Shown: in pieces, positions 56,153 to 64,000 of the stretch
How the letters are laid out: every line of letters starts with the position of its first letter
How positions within the stretch are numbered: position 1 is the stretch's first letter
Source: Pseudomonas ekonensis
Lineage (GTDB): Bacteria > Pseudomonadota > Gammaproteobacteria > Pseudomonadales > Pseudomonadaceae
Direction of reading: 5' to 3'
DNA length: 64,000 bases
Assembly: GCF_019145435.1 (NCBI RefSeq)
Contig: NZ_JAHSTS010000002.1
Coordinates: 558,001 to 622,000 of the forward strand
Position numbers and translations under genes: made by a program
The notes under the pieces: generated by a model
Database searches by the model: none
Told to the model about the DNA's origin: nothing
The model's input: the letters and a program-made list of their open reading frames with translations, nothing else

Positions 56153-57046
56153 TCAGCCTTTCTTCTGCGCGAACAGCGCGTCGAGCTTCTGCTCGAAGGT
56201 GTGGTAATCGATGCGGTCGTAGAGCTCCATGCGCGTCTGCATGGTGTCGATGACGTTCTGCTGGGTGCCGTCGCGGCGGATCGCGGTGTAGACGTTTTCG
56301 GCCGCCTTGTTCATGGCGCGGAACGCCGACAGCGGGTACAGCACCAGCGACACGTCGGCGCCGGCCAGTTGCTCGGTGGTGTAGAGCGGCGTCGAGCCGA
56401 ATTCGGTGATGTTGGCCAGGATCGGCGCTTTCACGCGGCTGGCGAACAGCTTGTACATCTCGAGTTCGGTGATGGCTTCCGGGAAGATCATGTCGGCGCC
56501 GGCCTCGATGCACGCCGCAGCGCGGTCCAGTGCGGACTCCAGGCCTTCGACGGCCAGGGCGTCGGTGCGGGCCATGATCACGAAGCTGTCGTCGGTGCGG
56601 GCGTCGACGGCGGCCTTGATGCGGTCGACCATTTCCTGCTGGGTGACGATCTCTTTGTTCGGACGGTGGCCGCAGCGTTTGGCGCCGACCTGGTCTTCGA
56701 TGTGGAGGGCGGCGGCGCCGAACTTGATCATCGACTTGACGGTGCGCGCGACGTTGAACGCCGAGGCGCCGAAGCCGGTGTCCACGTCCACCAGCAGCGG
56801 CAGGTCGCAGACGTCGGTGATGCGGCGCACGTCGGTCAGCACGTCATCCAGGCCGGTGATGCCCAGGTCCGGCACGCCGAGGGAGCCGGCGGCCACCCCG
56901 CCGCCGGACAGGTAGATCGCCTTGAAGCCGGCGCGCTTGGCCAGCAGCGCATGGTTGGCGTTGATCGCGCCGACCACTTGCAGCGGATGCTCGCTGGCGA
57001 CCGCGTCGCGAAAACGCTGGCCTGGAGTGTTCTGGTTGGAACTCAT
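56153..57046 (-). CDS. prpB: 2-methylisocitrate lyase
   Basis: 297 aa. Cleaves 2-methylisocitrate to pyruvate and succinate, closing the methylcitrate cycle. ICL/PEPM fold with VDVDTGFG metal-site segment, [20 protein letters not shown] containing the catalytic cysteine of KRCGH, and [18 protein letters not shown] overlaps the stop of the upstream GntR gene by 4 bp (ATGA), so it is coupled to its regulator. Confidence 0.97.
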   Translation of the reverse strand: MSSNQNTPGQRFRDAVASEHPLQVVGAINANHALLAKRAGFKAIYLSGGGVAAGSLGVPDLGITGLDDVLTDVRRITDVCDLPLLVDVDTGFGASAFNVARTVKSMIKFGAAALHIEDQVGAKRCGHRPNKEIVTQQEMVDRIKAAVDARTDDSFVIMARTDALAVEGLESALDRAAACIEAGADMIFPEAITELEMYKLFASRVKAPILANITEFGSTPLYTTEQLAGADVSLVLYPLSAFRAMNKAAENVYTAIRRDGTQQNVIDTMQTRMELYDRIDYHTFEQKLDALFAQKKG

Positions 57047-57765
57047 GACTCACCTCGTTCAGTGGCTGTCGGGTTGGCGCCGTCCTGGTAGTGACGGGCG
57101 ATGTTGCGTTTGGAGGCGCCGATGTGGCGGCGCATCAACAGTTCGGCCAGTTCGCCGTCACGGTCGGCGATGGCGTCGAGAATCCGGTGGTGTTCGGCAA
57201 AGGCCTGGCGCGGACGGTTGGGCGTGGTGGAGAACTGGATGCGGTACATGCGCACCAGTTGGTAGAGCTCGCCGCAGAGCATCTGGGTCAGGGTGCGGTT
57301 GCCGCTGCCCTGGATGATCCGGTAGTGGAAGTCGAAATCGCCTTCCTGCTGGTAGTAGCCGAGCCCGGCCTGGAACGCCGCGTCGCGCTCGTGGGTCTCC
57401 AGCACCTGGCGCAGTTCGTCGATCTCTTCGCTGCTCATGCGTTCGGCCGCCAGGCGGCACGCCATGCCTTCGAGGGATTCGCGGATCTCGTAGAGCTCCA
57501 GCAGTTCGGCGTGGCTCAGCGACACCACCCGCGCCCCGACGTGCGGCACCCGCACCAGCAGGCGCTGGCCTTCCAGGCGATGGATGGCCTCGCGCAGCGG
57601 GCCGCGGCTGATGCCGTAGGTGCGCGCCAGCTCAGGCTCGGAGATCTTGCTGCCGGGGGCGATCTCCCCCTTGACGATGGCGGCCTGGATGCGCCGGAAG
57701 ACGTTTTCCGAGAGCGTTTCCGAATCGTCGCCGCTGGCGACCGGAGGATCGAGTTGATCCAGCAT
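57043..57765 (-). CDS. GntR-family regulator of the methylcitrate operon
   Basis: 240 aa from ATG 57765 ([20 protein letters not shown]) with AAGGTG upstream. Winged helix (about 20-80) with [20 protein letters not shown] and [19 protein letters not shown], then FCD domain with [17 protein letters not shown] and [15 protein letters not shown], whose histidines fit the FCD metal site. First gene of the prp operon, so it probably represses it until a propionate-derived metabolite binds. Two TGTCGACA palindromes upstream (57766-57850) are candidate operators. This differs from the sigma-54 activator PrpR of enterics. Confidence 0.93.
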   Translation of the reverse strand: MLDQLDPPVASGDDSETLSENVFRRIQAAIVKGEIAPGSKISEPELARTYGISRGPLREAIHRLEGQRLLVRVPHVGARVVSLSHAELLELYEIRESLEGMACRLAAERMSSEEIDELRQVLETHERDAAFQAGLGYYQQEGDFDFHYRIIQGSGNRTLTQMLCGELYQLVRMYRIQFSTTPNRPRQAFAEHHRILDAIADRDGELAELLMRRHIGASKRNIARHYQDGANPTATERGES

Positions 57766-57850
57766 ATTGTCGACACCTTGTTTTCCAATGCGGCAAAAAC
57801 TAGCCAATTAGCCCGCATCAGTCAAAGGATAAATAGACATTGTCGACAAT
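57766..57850. promoter_or_regulatory. Two candidate GntR operators before the prp operon
   Basis: ATTGTCGACAAT (57839-57850) is a perfect 12-bp palindrome, extended by AGAC/GTCT flanks. A second core, TGTCGACA (57768-57775), lies 3 bases from the start codon over the ribosome site. The pair, 71-75 bp apart, suits autorepression by the FadR-type regulator. Further upstream TAGAAT (57925-57930) on the plus strand is a likely -10 box for the divergent gene. Confidence 0.65.
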
Positions 57851-58062
57851 CGTCTAATAACTCCCGATTCCAGCCCCATGGGTTATAGACCGCCCCCGGC
57901 GCTGGCGCCATAAATGCGTCGTGCTAGAATGCCGCCCGCATTTGCGGGTCATTCGCACGGCTTGTCATAAAAAGCTGATAGGCACACGAAGGCGCACGGG
58001 CAGACAGGATCTCCTGATGCCGTGGCCCTGAACCGAGAACGGAACGCTGCTCGCCAGGATTT

Positions 58063-58599
58063 ATGAGACTCAAGCCCTTCCCCACATTCTTCGCGCTGTT
58101 CTGCTTGCCCGGCCTTGCCGCCGCCGGGGAGAAGACCGTGTACGGCCTCAACGAGTACGCGGCGCTGGACGGCATCAACCTGGAAGTCGCGGCCAAGCTC
58201 GACACCGGCGCCAAGACCGCCTCGCTGAGCGCCCGCGACATCAAGCGCTTCAAGCGCAACGGCGAGTCGTGGGTGCGTTTCTACCTGGCCATCGACAAGG
58301 CGCATTCGCACCCCATCGAACGGCCGCTGGCCCGGGTCAGCAAGATCAAGCGCCGCGCCGGCGACTACGACCCCGAAGAGGGCAAGCAGTACACCGCCCG
58401 CCCGGTGATCGAGCTGGACATCTGCATGGGCGCGGCGATGCGCAGCATCGAAGTGAACCTGACCGACCGCAGTGCGTTCCAATACCCGCTTCTGATCGGC
58501 TCCGAAGCGCTCAAGCGCTTCGACGCGCTGGTCGATCCCAGTCTTAAATACGCTGCCGGCAAACCCGCCTGCGCCATCGCCGCTCATACCGCCGAGTAA
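58063..58599 (+). CDS. Exported retropepsin-like ATP-dependent zinc protease family protein
   Basis: 178 aa. N-terminus MRLKPFPTFFALFCLPGLAA is a signal peptide, so the mature domain is probably periplasmic. The KLDTGAKTASLSA segment (D47-T48-G49) is the retropepsin-like aspartate motif of the RimK-associated protease family (Pfam Zn_protease); YPLLIGSEALKRFDALVD is its conserved C-terminal strand-helix. The family name includes ATP-dependent zinc protease but its sequence looks like an aspartic protease. The next gene starts 5 bp later. Substrate unknown. Confidence 0.85.
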   Translation: MRLKPFPTFFALFCLPGLAAAGEKTVYGLNEYAALDGINLEVAAKLDTGAKTASLSARDIKRFKRNGESWVRFYLAIDKAHSHPIERPLARVSKIKRRAGDYDPEEGKQYTARPVIELDICMGAAMRSIEVNLTDRSAFQYPLLIGSEALKRFDALVDPSLKYAAGKPACAIAAHTAE

Positions 58600-58604
58600 T
58601 TTCA

Positions 58605-60140
58605 ATGCGTTCTCTTACCTTCCACCTGAAAGTCCTGATCGCCGTCCTCGTGCTGCTGGGCGTCTCGGTCACGGCCTATCAGATTTTCGTGCTCGGCATC
58701 CCGGTCACCGAAGACGCCACCGACGACCTGTGGAACATCGACGCCAAGGTCGAGTTCGTCGCCAGCACCAAGGATCCGGTCAAGATCCAGATGTTCGTGC
58801 CGCCCTTGAGCCGCGACTACGTCAGCCTCAATGAGAGCTTCATCTCCAACAACTACGGGGTGGCGGTCAACCGCATCGACGGCAACCGCAAGGTCACCTG
58901 GTCGGCGCGCCGGGCCAAGGGCAACCAGACCCTCTACTACCGCCTGGTGCTGACCAAGCGCTACACCGCCGAAAAATCCAAGGTCAAGGGCCCGACCTTC
59001 CGCGACAGCATGGCCATCGAAGGCCCGGAGAAGATCGCCGCCGAAGCCCTGCTCGCGCCGATCCGCCAGCACTCGGCCGACGTCGAGACCTTCATCGGCG
59101 AGGCGATCAAGCGGGTCAACAACGTCAACGACGACAACGTGAAACTGCTGCTGGCGGGCGATCCGTCCACCGCGCACAAGGCCAAAATCGTCGAGCTGCT
59201 GCTGTCCATCGCCCACGTGCCGGTGGAAAAGGTGCACACCATCCGCCTGGTGGCCGACCAGCCGCAAATGCCTGAACTGTGGCTGCGCAGCTTCAACGGC
59301 ACCGACTGGCTGTACTTCAACCCGGAAACCGGCGAACAGGGCCTGCCCACCGACCGCCTGCTGTGGTGGATCGGCGACGAGAACCTGATCACCGTCGACG
59401 GCGGCAAGAAGGCCAACGTGACCTTCAGCCTGAACAACAGCGAGATGAACGCCATCCGCCTGGCCAAGCTGACCGACGAGAACACCGACGCCAACTTCCT
59501 CGAATACTCGCTGTACGGCCTGCCGCTGCAGACCCAGCAAACCTTCATGATCATGGTGATGATCCCGATCGGCGTGCTGGTGATCCTGATCCTGCGCAAC
59601 CTGATCGGCCTGCAGACCCTGGGCACGTTCACCCCGGTGCTGATCGCCCTGGCCTTTCGCGAGACGCAGTTGGGCTTCGGCATCCTGCTGTTCACCGTGA
59701 TCACGGCGCTGGGCCTGTCGCTGCGCTCGTACCTGGAGCACCTCAAACTGCAGATGCTGCCGCGCCTGTCGGTGGTGCTGACCTTCGTGGTGGTGCTGAT
59801 CGCCGCCATCAGCCTGTTCAGCCACAAGCTGGGGCTTGAGCGCGGGCTGTCGGTGGCGCTGTTCCCGATGGTGATCCTGACCATGACCATCGAACGCCTG
59901 TCGATCACCTGGGAAGAGCGCGGCGCCAGCCACGCCATGAAAGTGGCCATCGGCACACTGTTCGCCGCGTCCCTGGCGCACCTGATCATGACCGTGCCGG
60001 AGCTGGTGTACTTCGTGTTCACCTTCCCGGCGGTGCTGCTGATCCTGGTGGGCTTCATGCTGGCCATGGGTCGCTACCGCGGCTACCGCCTGACCGAACT
60101 GGTGCGCTTCAAGGCTTTCCTGAAGAAGGCTGACGCCTGA
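58605..60140 (+). CDS. Inactive transglutaminase domain fused to 7 membrane helices
   Basis: 511 aa. One membrane helix at about 9-30, a periplasmic transglutaminase-like domain (about 35-300), then seven helices from about 307 onward (MIMVMIPIGVLVILILRNLI and later). In the helix where active enzymes carry the catalytic cysteine (DPSTAHKAKIVELLLSIAHV) no cysteine is present, so cross-linking activity is unlikely and a binding role more so. The family is known only as inactive transglutaminase fused to 7TM. Its stop overlaps the next start by one base (TGATG). Confidence 0.88.
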   Translation: MRSLTFHLKVLIAVLVLLGVSVTAYQIFVLGIPVTEDATDDLWNIDAKVEFVASTKDPVKIQMFVPPLSRDYVSLNESFISNNYGVAVNRIDGNRKVTWSARRAKGNQTLYYRLVLTKRYTAEKSKVKGPTFRDSMAIEGPEKIAAEALLAPIRQHSADVETFIGEAIKRVNNVNDDNVKLLLAGDPSTAHKAKIVELLLSIAHVPVEKVHTIRLVADQPQMPELWLRSFNGTDWLYFNPETGEQGLPTDRLLWWIGDENLITVDGGKKANVTFSLNNSEMNAIRLAKLTDENTDANFLEYSLYGLPLQTQQTFMIMVMIPIGVLVILILRNLIGLQTLGTFTPVLIALAFRETQLGFGILLFTVITALGLSLRSYLEHLKLQMLPRLSVVLTFVVVLIAAISLFSHKLGLERGLSVALFPMVILTMTIERLSITWEERGASHAMKVAIGTLFAASLAHLIMTVPELVYFVFTFPAVLLILVGFMLAMGRYRGYRLTELVRFKAFLKKADA

Positions 60141-61126
60141 TGTTCGGTTTCTGGAAGACCTGGAAGGCCCTGGAAGCCCGCGGCATCATGGGCATCAACC
60201 GGCGCAACGCGGACTACGTGCTCAAGTACAACAAGCGCAGCCTGTACCCGATCGTCGATGACAAGATCATCACCAAGGAACGCGCGCTCCAGGCCGGCAT
60301 CCATGTGCCGGAACTGTATGGCGTGATCTCCACCGAGAAGGAAATCGACAAGCTCGGCGAGATCATCGGCGGGCGCAACGATTTCGTGATCAAGCCGGCC
60401 CAGGGCGCCGGCGGCGACGGCATCATCGTGGTCGCCGACCGCTTCGAGGGCCGCTACCGCACGGTGTCGGGCAAGATCATCAGCCACGAGGAGATCGAGC
60501 ACCACATCTCCAGCATCCTCACCGGCCTGTATTCCCTGGGCGGCCACCGCGACCGCGCGCTGATCGAGTACCGGGTGACCCCGGACCAGATCTTCCGCAG
60601 CATCAGCTACGAAGGCGTGCCGGACATCCGCATCATCGTGCTGATGGGCTACCCGGTGATGGCCATGCTGCGCCTGCCGACCCGCCAGTCCAACGGCAAG
60701 GCCAACCTGCACCAGGGCGCCATCGGCGTCGGCGTCGACCTGGCCACCGGCCTGACCCTGCGCGGCACCTGGCTGAACAACTTCATCAGCAAGCACCCGG
60801 ACACCACCAACGCGGTGGACGGCGTGCAGCTGCCCTACTGGGACGGCTTCATGAAGCTGGCCGCCGGCTGCTACGAACTGTGCGGCCTGGGCTACATCGG
60901 CGTGGACATGGTGCTGGACCAGGACAAGGGCCCGTTGATCCTGGAGCTCAACGCCCGGCCGGGGCTGAACATCCAGATCGCCAACGATTGCGGGCTGACG
61001 TCGCGCACCCATGCGGTCGAGGCACACCTGGAGCAGTTGAAGGCCCGGGGCATCACCGAGTCGGTGGCCGAGCGCGTGGCGTTCACCCAGGAAATGTTCG
61101 GGCACATCCCGGCGGTCGAGGGCTGA
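60140..61126 (+). CDS. Alpha-L-glutamate ligase-like ATP-grasp protein
   Basis: 328 aa. RimK-like ATP-grasp fold: nucleotide-binding lysine and glycine-rich loop in DFVIKPAQGAGGDGIIVVAD, DIRIIVLMGYPVMAMLRL, and the metal site LGYIGVDMVLDQDKGP / LILELNARPGLNIQIAN with conserved Asp, Glu and Asn. No signal peptide or membrane helix, so it is probably cytosolic and perhaps docks on the 7TM protein encoded just before it. Such ligases join an amino acid to a carboxyl group; donor and acceptor are unknown here. Confidence 0.9.
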   Translation: MFGFWKTWKALEARGIMGINRRNADYVLKYNKRSLYPIVDDKIITKERALQAGIHVPELYGVISTEKEIDKLGEIIGGRNDFVIKPAQGAGGDGIIVVADRFEGRYRTVSGKIISHEEIEHHISSILTGLYSLGGHRDRALIEYRVTPDQIFRSISYEGVPDIRIIVLMGYPVMAMLRLPTRQSNGKANLHQGAIGVGVDLATGLTLRGTWLNNFISKHPDTTNAVDGVQLPYWDGFMKLAAGCYELCGLGYIGVDMVLDQDKGPLILELNARPGLNIQIANDCGLTSRTHAVEAHLEQLKARGITESVAERVAFTQEMFGHIPAVEG

Positions 61127-61130
61127 CCCC

Positions 61131-61162
61131 CTGTGGCGAGGGAGCAAGCTCACTCGCCACAG
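61131..61162. repeat. REP palindrome after the ATP-grasp gene
   Basis: CTGTGGCGAGGGAGCAAGCT plus CACTCGCCACAG forms a nearly perfect hairpin 4 bp past the stop codon; it may act as a terminator or mRNA stabiliser. The same class occurs at 62621-62648. Confidence 0.8.
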
Positions 61163-61271
61163 GGTCATGGCAACCGTTCGCCATTTGCCTCTTCCCGACA
61201 TCCCCTCTAGGAGCGAACCCCTGAGGGGACTACAATCCCCACCCCGCCTCGATGGCCGATTTGCCCCGCCC

Positions 61272-62615
61272 ATGCCGACCTGTTCCGTACACCCGCTGCC
61301 CTACCGCGCCGATCCCGCCGACTACTTCGCGGCTGTCCGCCACGCCCCCGGCGCCGTGCTGCTCGACAGCGGCCGCCCGAGCGCCGACCGCGGCCGCTTC
61401 GACCTGCTCAGCGCCTGGCCGTTGGAGCAACTGGCGGTGTTGCCGGACGAAAGCGGCGAGCGCTTCCTGCAACGCCTGCGCAGCCAGCTGACGCGCCTGG
61501 GCGACGCCGCATTGCCCGACGGCAGCGAACTGCCGTTCGCCGGCGGCCTGATCGGCTACCTGAGCTACGACTTCGGCCGGCACCTGGAGAACCTGCCGAG
61601 CCAGGCCCTGGACGACCTGCAATTGCCCGACGCACGCTTCGGCCTGTACGACTGGGCCTTGATCAGCGATCACCTGGCGGCCACCAGCCAACTGGTGTTC
61701 CATCCGTCGCTGGGCGACAGCGAAAGGCAACGCCTGATCGAGCTGTTCAGCCGGCCGGCGAGCGCGGCAGACACGCCTTTCGGCCTGCAGTCGCCGATGG
61801 CGGCCGACCTCTCGGCCGACCAATACCGCCAGGCGTTCGAGCGCATCCAACAGTACATCCAGGCCGGCGACTGCTATCAGGTCAACTTCGCCCAGCGCTT
61901 CCGCGCCCCGTGCGAAGGCGATCCATGGCTGGCGTACAAGGCGTTGCGCGCAGCCTGCCCGACACCGTTTTCCGGCTTCCAGCGCCTGCCCGACGGCGGT
62001 GCGGTACTGAGCCTGTCGCCGGAGCGCTTCGTCAAGGTCAGCCAGCGTCAGGTGGAGACCCGGCCGATCAAGGGCACCCGCCCCCGCGGCGCGACCCCGG
62101 CCGAAGATGCCGCCAATGCCGCCGAACTGCTGGCCAGCCCCAAGGACCGCGCAGAAAACCTGATGATCGTCGACCTGCTGCGCAACGACCTGGGCCGCAC
62201 CTGCCGCACCGGGTCGGTGCGGGTGCCGGAGCTGTTCAGCCTGGAAAGCTATCCGAATGTGCACCACCTGGTCAGCAGCGTGACCGGCGAGCTGGCGGAC
62301 GGCCGCGATGCGCTGGACCTGATCGCCGGCAGCTTCCCCGGCGGTTCGATCACCGGCGCGCCGAAGATCCGCTCGATGCAGATCATCGACGAACTGGAAC
62401 CGACCCGGCGCGGCCTGTACTGCGGCTCGTTGCTGTATCTGGACGTGCGCGGCGAGATGGACAGTTCCATCGCCATCCGCAGCCTGCTGGTCAAGGACGG
62501 GCAGGTGTGCTGCTGGGGCGGCGGCGGGATCGTCGCCGACTCGGACTGGCAGGCGGAATACCAGGAGTCGATCACCAAGGTGAAGGTCCTGCTCGATACC
62601 TTGCAGAGCCTCTGA
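61272..62615 (+). CDS. pabB: Aminodeoxychorismate synthase component I
   Basis: 447 aa from ATG 61272 (MPTCSVHPLPYRADPADYFA). Converts chorismate plus ammonia to 4-amino-4-deoxychorismate for folate. Chorismate-binding signatures: DCYQVNFAQRF, SLSPERFVKV, the catalytic lysine of TRPIKGTRPRG (PIKGT distinguishes PabB from TrpE), LMIVDLLRNDLGR and GSFPGGSITGAPKIRSMQII. Stand-alone gene; a palindrome follows before convergent thrH. Confidence 0.95.
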   Translation: MPTCSVHPLPYRADPADYFAAVRHAPGAVLLDSGRPSADRGRFDLLSAWPLEQLAVLPDESGERFLQRLRSQLTRLGDAALPDGSELPFAGGLIGYLSYDFGRHLENLPSQALDDLQLPDARFGLYDWALISDHLAATSQLVFHPSLGDSERQRLIELFSRPASAADTPFGLQSPMAADLSADQYRQAFERIQQYIQAGDCYQVNFAQRFRAPCEGDPWLAYKALRAACPTPFSGFQRLPDGGAVLSLSPERFVKVSQRQVETRPIKGTRPRGATPAEDAANAAELLASPKDRAENLMIVDLLRNDLGRTCRTGSVRVPELFSLESYPNVHHLVSSVTGELADGRDALDLIAGSFPGGSITGAPKIRSMQIIDELEPTRRGLYCGSLLYLDVRGEMDSSIAIRSLLVKDGQVCCWGGGGIVADSDWQAEYQESITKVKVLLDTLQSL

Positions 62616-62620
62616 GCGGT

Positions 62621-62648
62621 GTGGCGAGGGAGCAAGCTCCCTCGCCAC
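62621..62648. repeat. Perfect REP palindrome between pabB and thrH
   Basis: GTGGCGAGGGAGC-AA-GCTCCCTCGCCAC is a perfect 13-bp inverted repeat, 6 bp past pabB and 9 bp past thrH. Likely serves as a shared 3' structure for both genes. Confidence 0.87.
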
Positions 62649-62656
62649 AATAGGCC

Positions 62657-63274
62657 TTACAGGCTCAAGTCCCGGTTCGACGCCTTGAGGAACTCCTGCT
62701 TCAGTTCGGCAAAGCTGTGCACCGCCGGGAACTGAGGGAACTCGCGGATGACGTTGTCCGGCGCATGGAACAGGATCCCCGCGTCCGCCTCACCCAGCAT
62801 GCTGGTGTCGTTGTAGGAATCGCCGGCGGCGATCACCCGGTAATACAGGCTCTTGAAGGCCAGCACCGACTGGCGCTTGGGATCTTTCTGACGCAACTGG
62901 TAGCCGGTGACCCGCCCGCTGTCGTCGGTGACCAGACGGTGGCAGAGCAAAGTCGGGAAGCCCAGCTGACGCATCAGCGGCTGGGAAAACTCATAGAAGG
63001 TGTCCGACAGGATCACCACCTGGAAACGCTCGCGCAGCCAGTCGACGAATTCCGCCGCGCCTTCCAGCGGCTTGAGGGTGGCGATCACTTCCTGGATGTC
63101 CGAGAGCTTGAGGCCATGCTCGTCGAGGATCCGCAGGCGTTGCTTCATCAGCACGTCATAGTCGGGGATGTCCCGGGTGGTGGCCTTGAGCGATTCGATA
63201 CCGGTTTTTTCGGCGAAGGCGATCCAGATTTCCGGCACCAGCACCCCTTCAAGATCAAGACAGGCAATTTCCAC
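62657..63274 (-). CDS. thrH: Phosphoserine phosphatase / homoserine phosphotransferase
   Basis: 205 aa HAD-family enzyme: motif I CLDLEGVLVPE (first aspartate), motif II ILSDTFYEF, motif III lysine in KDPKRQSVLAF, motif IV VIAAGDSYNDTSML. It fits ThrH of Pseudomonas, which dephosphorylates phosphoserine and can transfer phosphate to homoserine in threonine synthesis. Divergent from cysH across 164 bp without another gene. Confidence 0.94.
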   Translation of the reverse strand: MEIACLDLEGVLVPEIWIAFAEKTGIESLKATTRDIPDYDVLMKQRLRILDEHGLKLSDIQEVIATLKPLEGAAEFVDWLRERFQVVILSDTFYEFSQPLMRQLGFPTLLCHRLVTDDSGRVTGYQLRQKDPKRQSVLAFKSLYYRVIAAGDSYNDTSMLGEADAGILFHAPDNVIREFPQFPAVHSFAELKQEFLKASNRDLSL

Positions 63275-63438
63275 GACGACACTCCGTTTTTTAATGTTTA
63301 TCGGGCCGAGCGACCCCGAACTCTAGCCGCTCGCCCCCGGCCGCGCAACGCAGAGCGCGCCCCGGCGGGCCGCGCTTTTTGTTACCATCGGCGCCACATA
63401 GAGCGCCCAGCGCCACCGACCTGTAGGAAGCCGCCCTG

Positions 63439-64000
63439 ATGAGTGCAACGTTCGACATCGTGGAACTCGCCACGACCTATGCCAGCAAATCCCCGCAGGA
63501 CATCCTGAAGCTCGCCTTCGCCGAGTTCGGCGACGACCTGTGGATATCCTTCAGCGGCGCCGAGGACGTGGTGCTGGTGGACATGGCCTGGAAGCTGAAC
63601 AAGAACGTCAAGGTGTTCAGCCTCGACACCGGCCGCCTTCACCCGGAGACCTACCGCTTCATCGATCAGGTGCGCGACTTCTACAAGATCGACATCGACA
63701 TCGTCTCGCCGGACTACACGAAACTGGAACCGTTCGTGAAGGAAAAAGGCCTGTTCAGCTTCTACAAGGACGGCCACGGCGAGTGCTGCGGCATCCGCAA
63801 GATCGAACCGCTGCGGCGCAAGCTGTCCGGCGTCAAGGCCTGGGCCACCGGCCAGCGCCGAGACCAGAGCCCCGGCACCCGCAGTGCAGTGGCGGTCATG
63901 GAGATCGACTCGGCCTTCTCCACACCGGAGCGCGTCCTGTACAAGTTCAACCCGCTGGCGCAGATGACCAGCGAGGAGATCTGGGGCTACATCCGCATGC
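63439..64000 (+). CDS. cysH: Adenylylsulfate/PAPS reductase, C-terminus outside window
   Basis: ATG at 63439 after GTAGGAAGCCGCC; 187 codons are visible and the frame is open at the edge. The translation contains the adenylyl-sulfate reductase segments [40 protein letters not shown] and [20 protein letters not shown]. The double cysteine in ECCGIRK is the first part of the Fe-S cysteine set of the APS-using (plant-type) reductases; the second pair and catalytic ECG would lie beyond the window. Reduces activated sulfate to sulfite in cysteine synthesis. Confidence 0.94.
   Translation, partial: MSATFDIVELATTYASKSPQDILKLAFAEFGDDLWISFSGAEDVVLVDMAWKLNKNVKVFSLDTGRLHPETYRFIDQVRDFYKIDIDIVSPDYTKLEPFVKEKGLFSFYKDGHGECCGIRKIEPLRRKLSGVKAWATGQRRDQSPGTRSAVAVMEIDSAFSTPERVLYKFNPLAQMTSEEIWGYIRM

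Noticed and set aside
57949..58605. 218-codon minus-strand frame opposite the retropepsin-like gene
   Set aside because: Antisense to a gene with signal peptide and DTGA motif; no recognisable product.

Overview
The window is chromosomal DNA from a fluorescent-type Pseudomonas (P. fluorescens/P. putida group). This is inferred from high-GC coding sequence, OprF-SigX-CmpX-CrfX-CmaX and prpD-prpF-acnD-prpC-prpB gene sets, a Pseudomonas-type 4.5S RNA, and many REP palindromes of the kind typical of this group. I see no phage, plasmid, transposase, CRISPR or tRNA; it reads as core genome, densely coded on both strands.

Layout. (1) 1-10084, minus strand: two small unknown genes, the 4.5S SRP RNA, a zinc metallopeptidase, ligA, zipA, smc and a GntR regulator coupled to smc. 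(2) 10231-18950, mostly plus strand: purine catabolism (xdhA, xdhB, xdhC, guaD), a second GntR regulator and a BenE-family transporter. (3) 18958-27967: yggL, dacB, a CHASE-PAS-PAS-GGDEF diguanylate cyclase, rlmL, rmf, pyrD. (4) 28059-39851: assimilatory nitrate cluster nasS-nasT / nasA-kinase / nirB-nirD-nitrate reductase-cobA. (5) 39881-45661: oprF, sigX, cmpX, crfX, cmaX, rraA and an alpha/beta hydrolase. (6) 45716-49105: ppsA and its regulator ppsR. (7) 49228-57850: methylcitrate cycle operon with its own GntR regulator. (8) 58063-61126: a three-gene unit of retropepsin-like protease, inactive transglutaminase/7TM protein and ATP-grasp ligase. (9) 61272-64000: pabB, thrH and the start of cysH.

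The clearest regulatory structure is in region 4. Each of the three transcription units (nasS-nasT, nasA-kinase, nirB onward) begins with a sigma-54 type -24/-12 element, then hexaloop hairpins with A at loop position 1 and G at position 4 (the ANTAR-protein target pattern), then an intrinsic terminator. In all three, the last hexaloop hairpin uses bases of the terminator's 5' arm, so the two structures exclude each other. This fits NasT antitermination released by nitrate sensing through NasS, layered on nitrogen-limitation control by NtrC/sigma-54. The nasS-nasT genes themselves carry such a leader, implying autoregulation. The cluster then supplies nitrate uptake (NasA), reduction to nitrite (nitrate reductase with a BFD-like C-terminal domain), reduction to ammonium (NirBD) and the sirohaem precursor (CobA). 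A one-chain PP2C phosphatase/Ser-Thr kinase with a C-terminal membrane helix sits inside this cluster, with unknown substrate.

The best candidate for a poorly understood system is region 8: a protease with signal peptide, an inner-membrane protein with a degenerate transglutaminase domain and a RimK-like ATP-grasp ligase, all translationally close. It suggests peptide or protein amidation and trimming at the envelope, but the substrate cannot be read from sequence.
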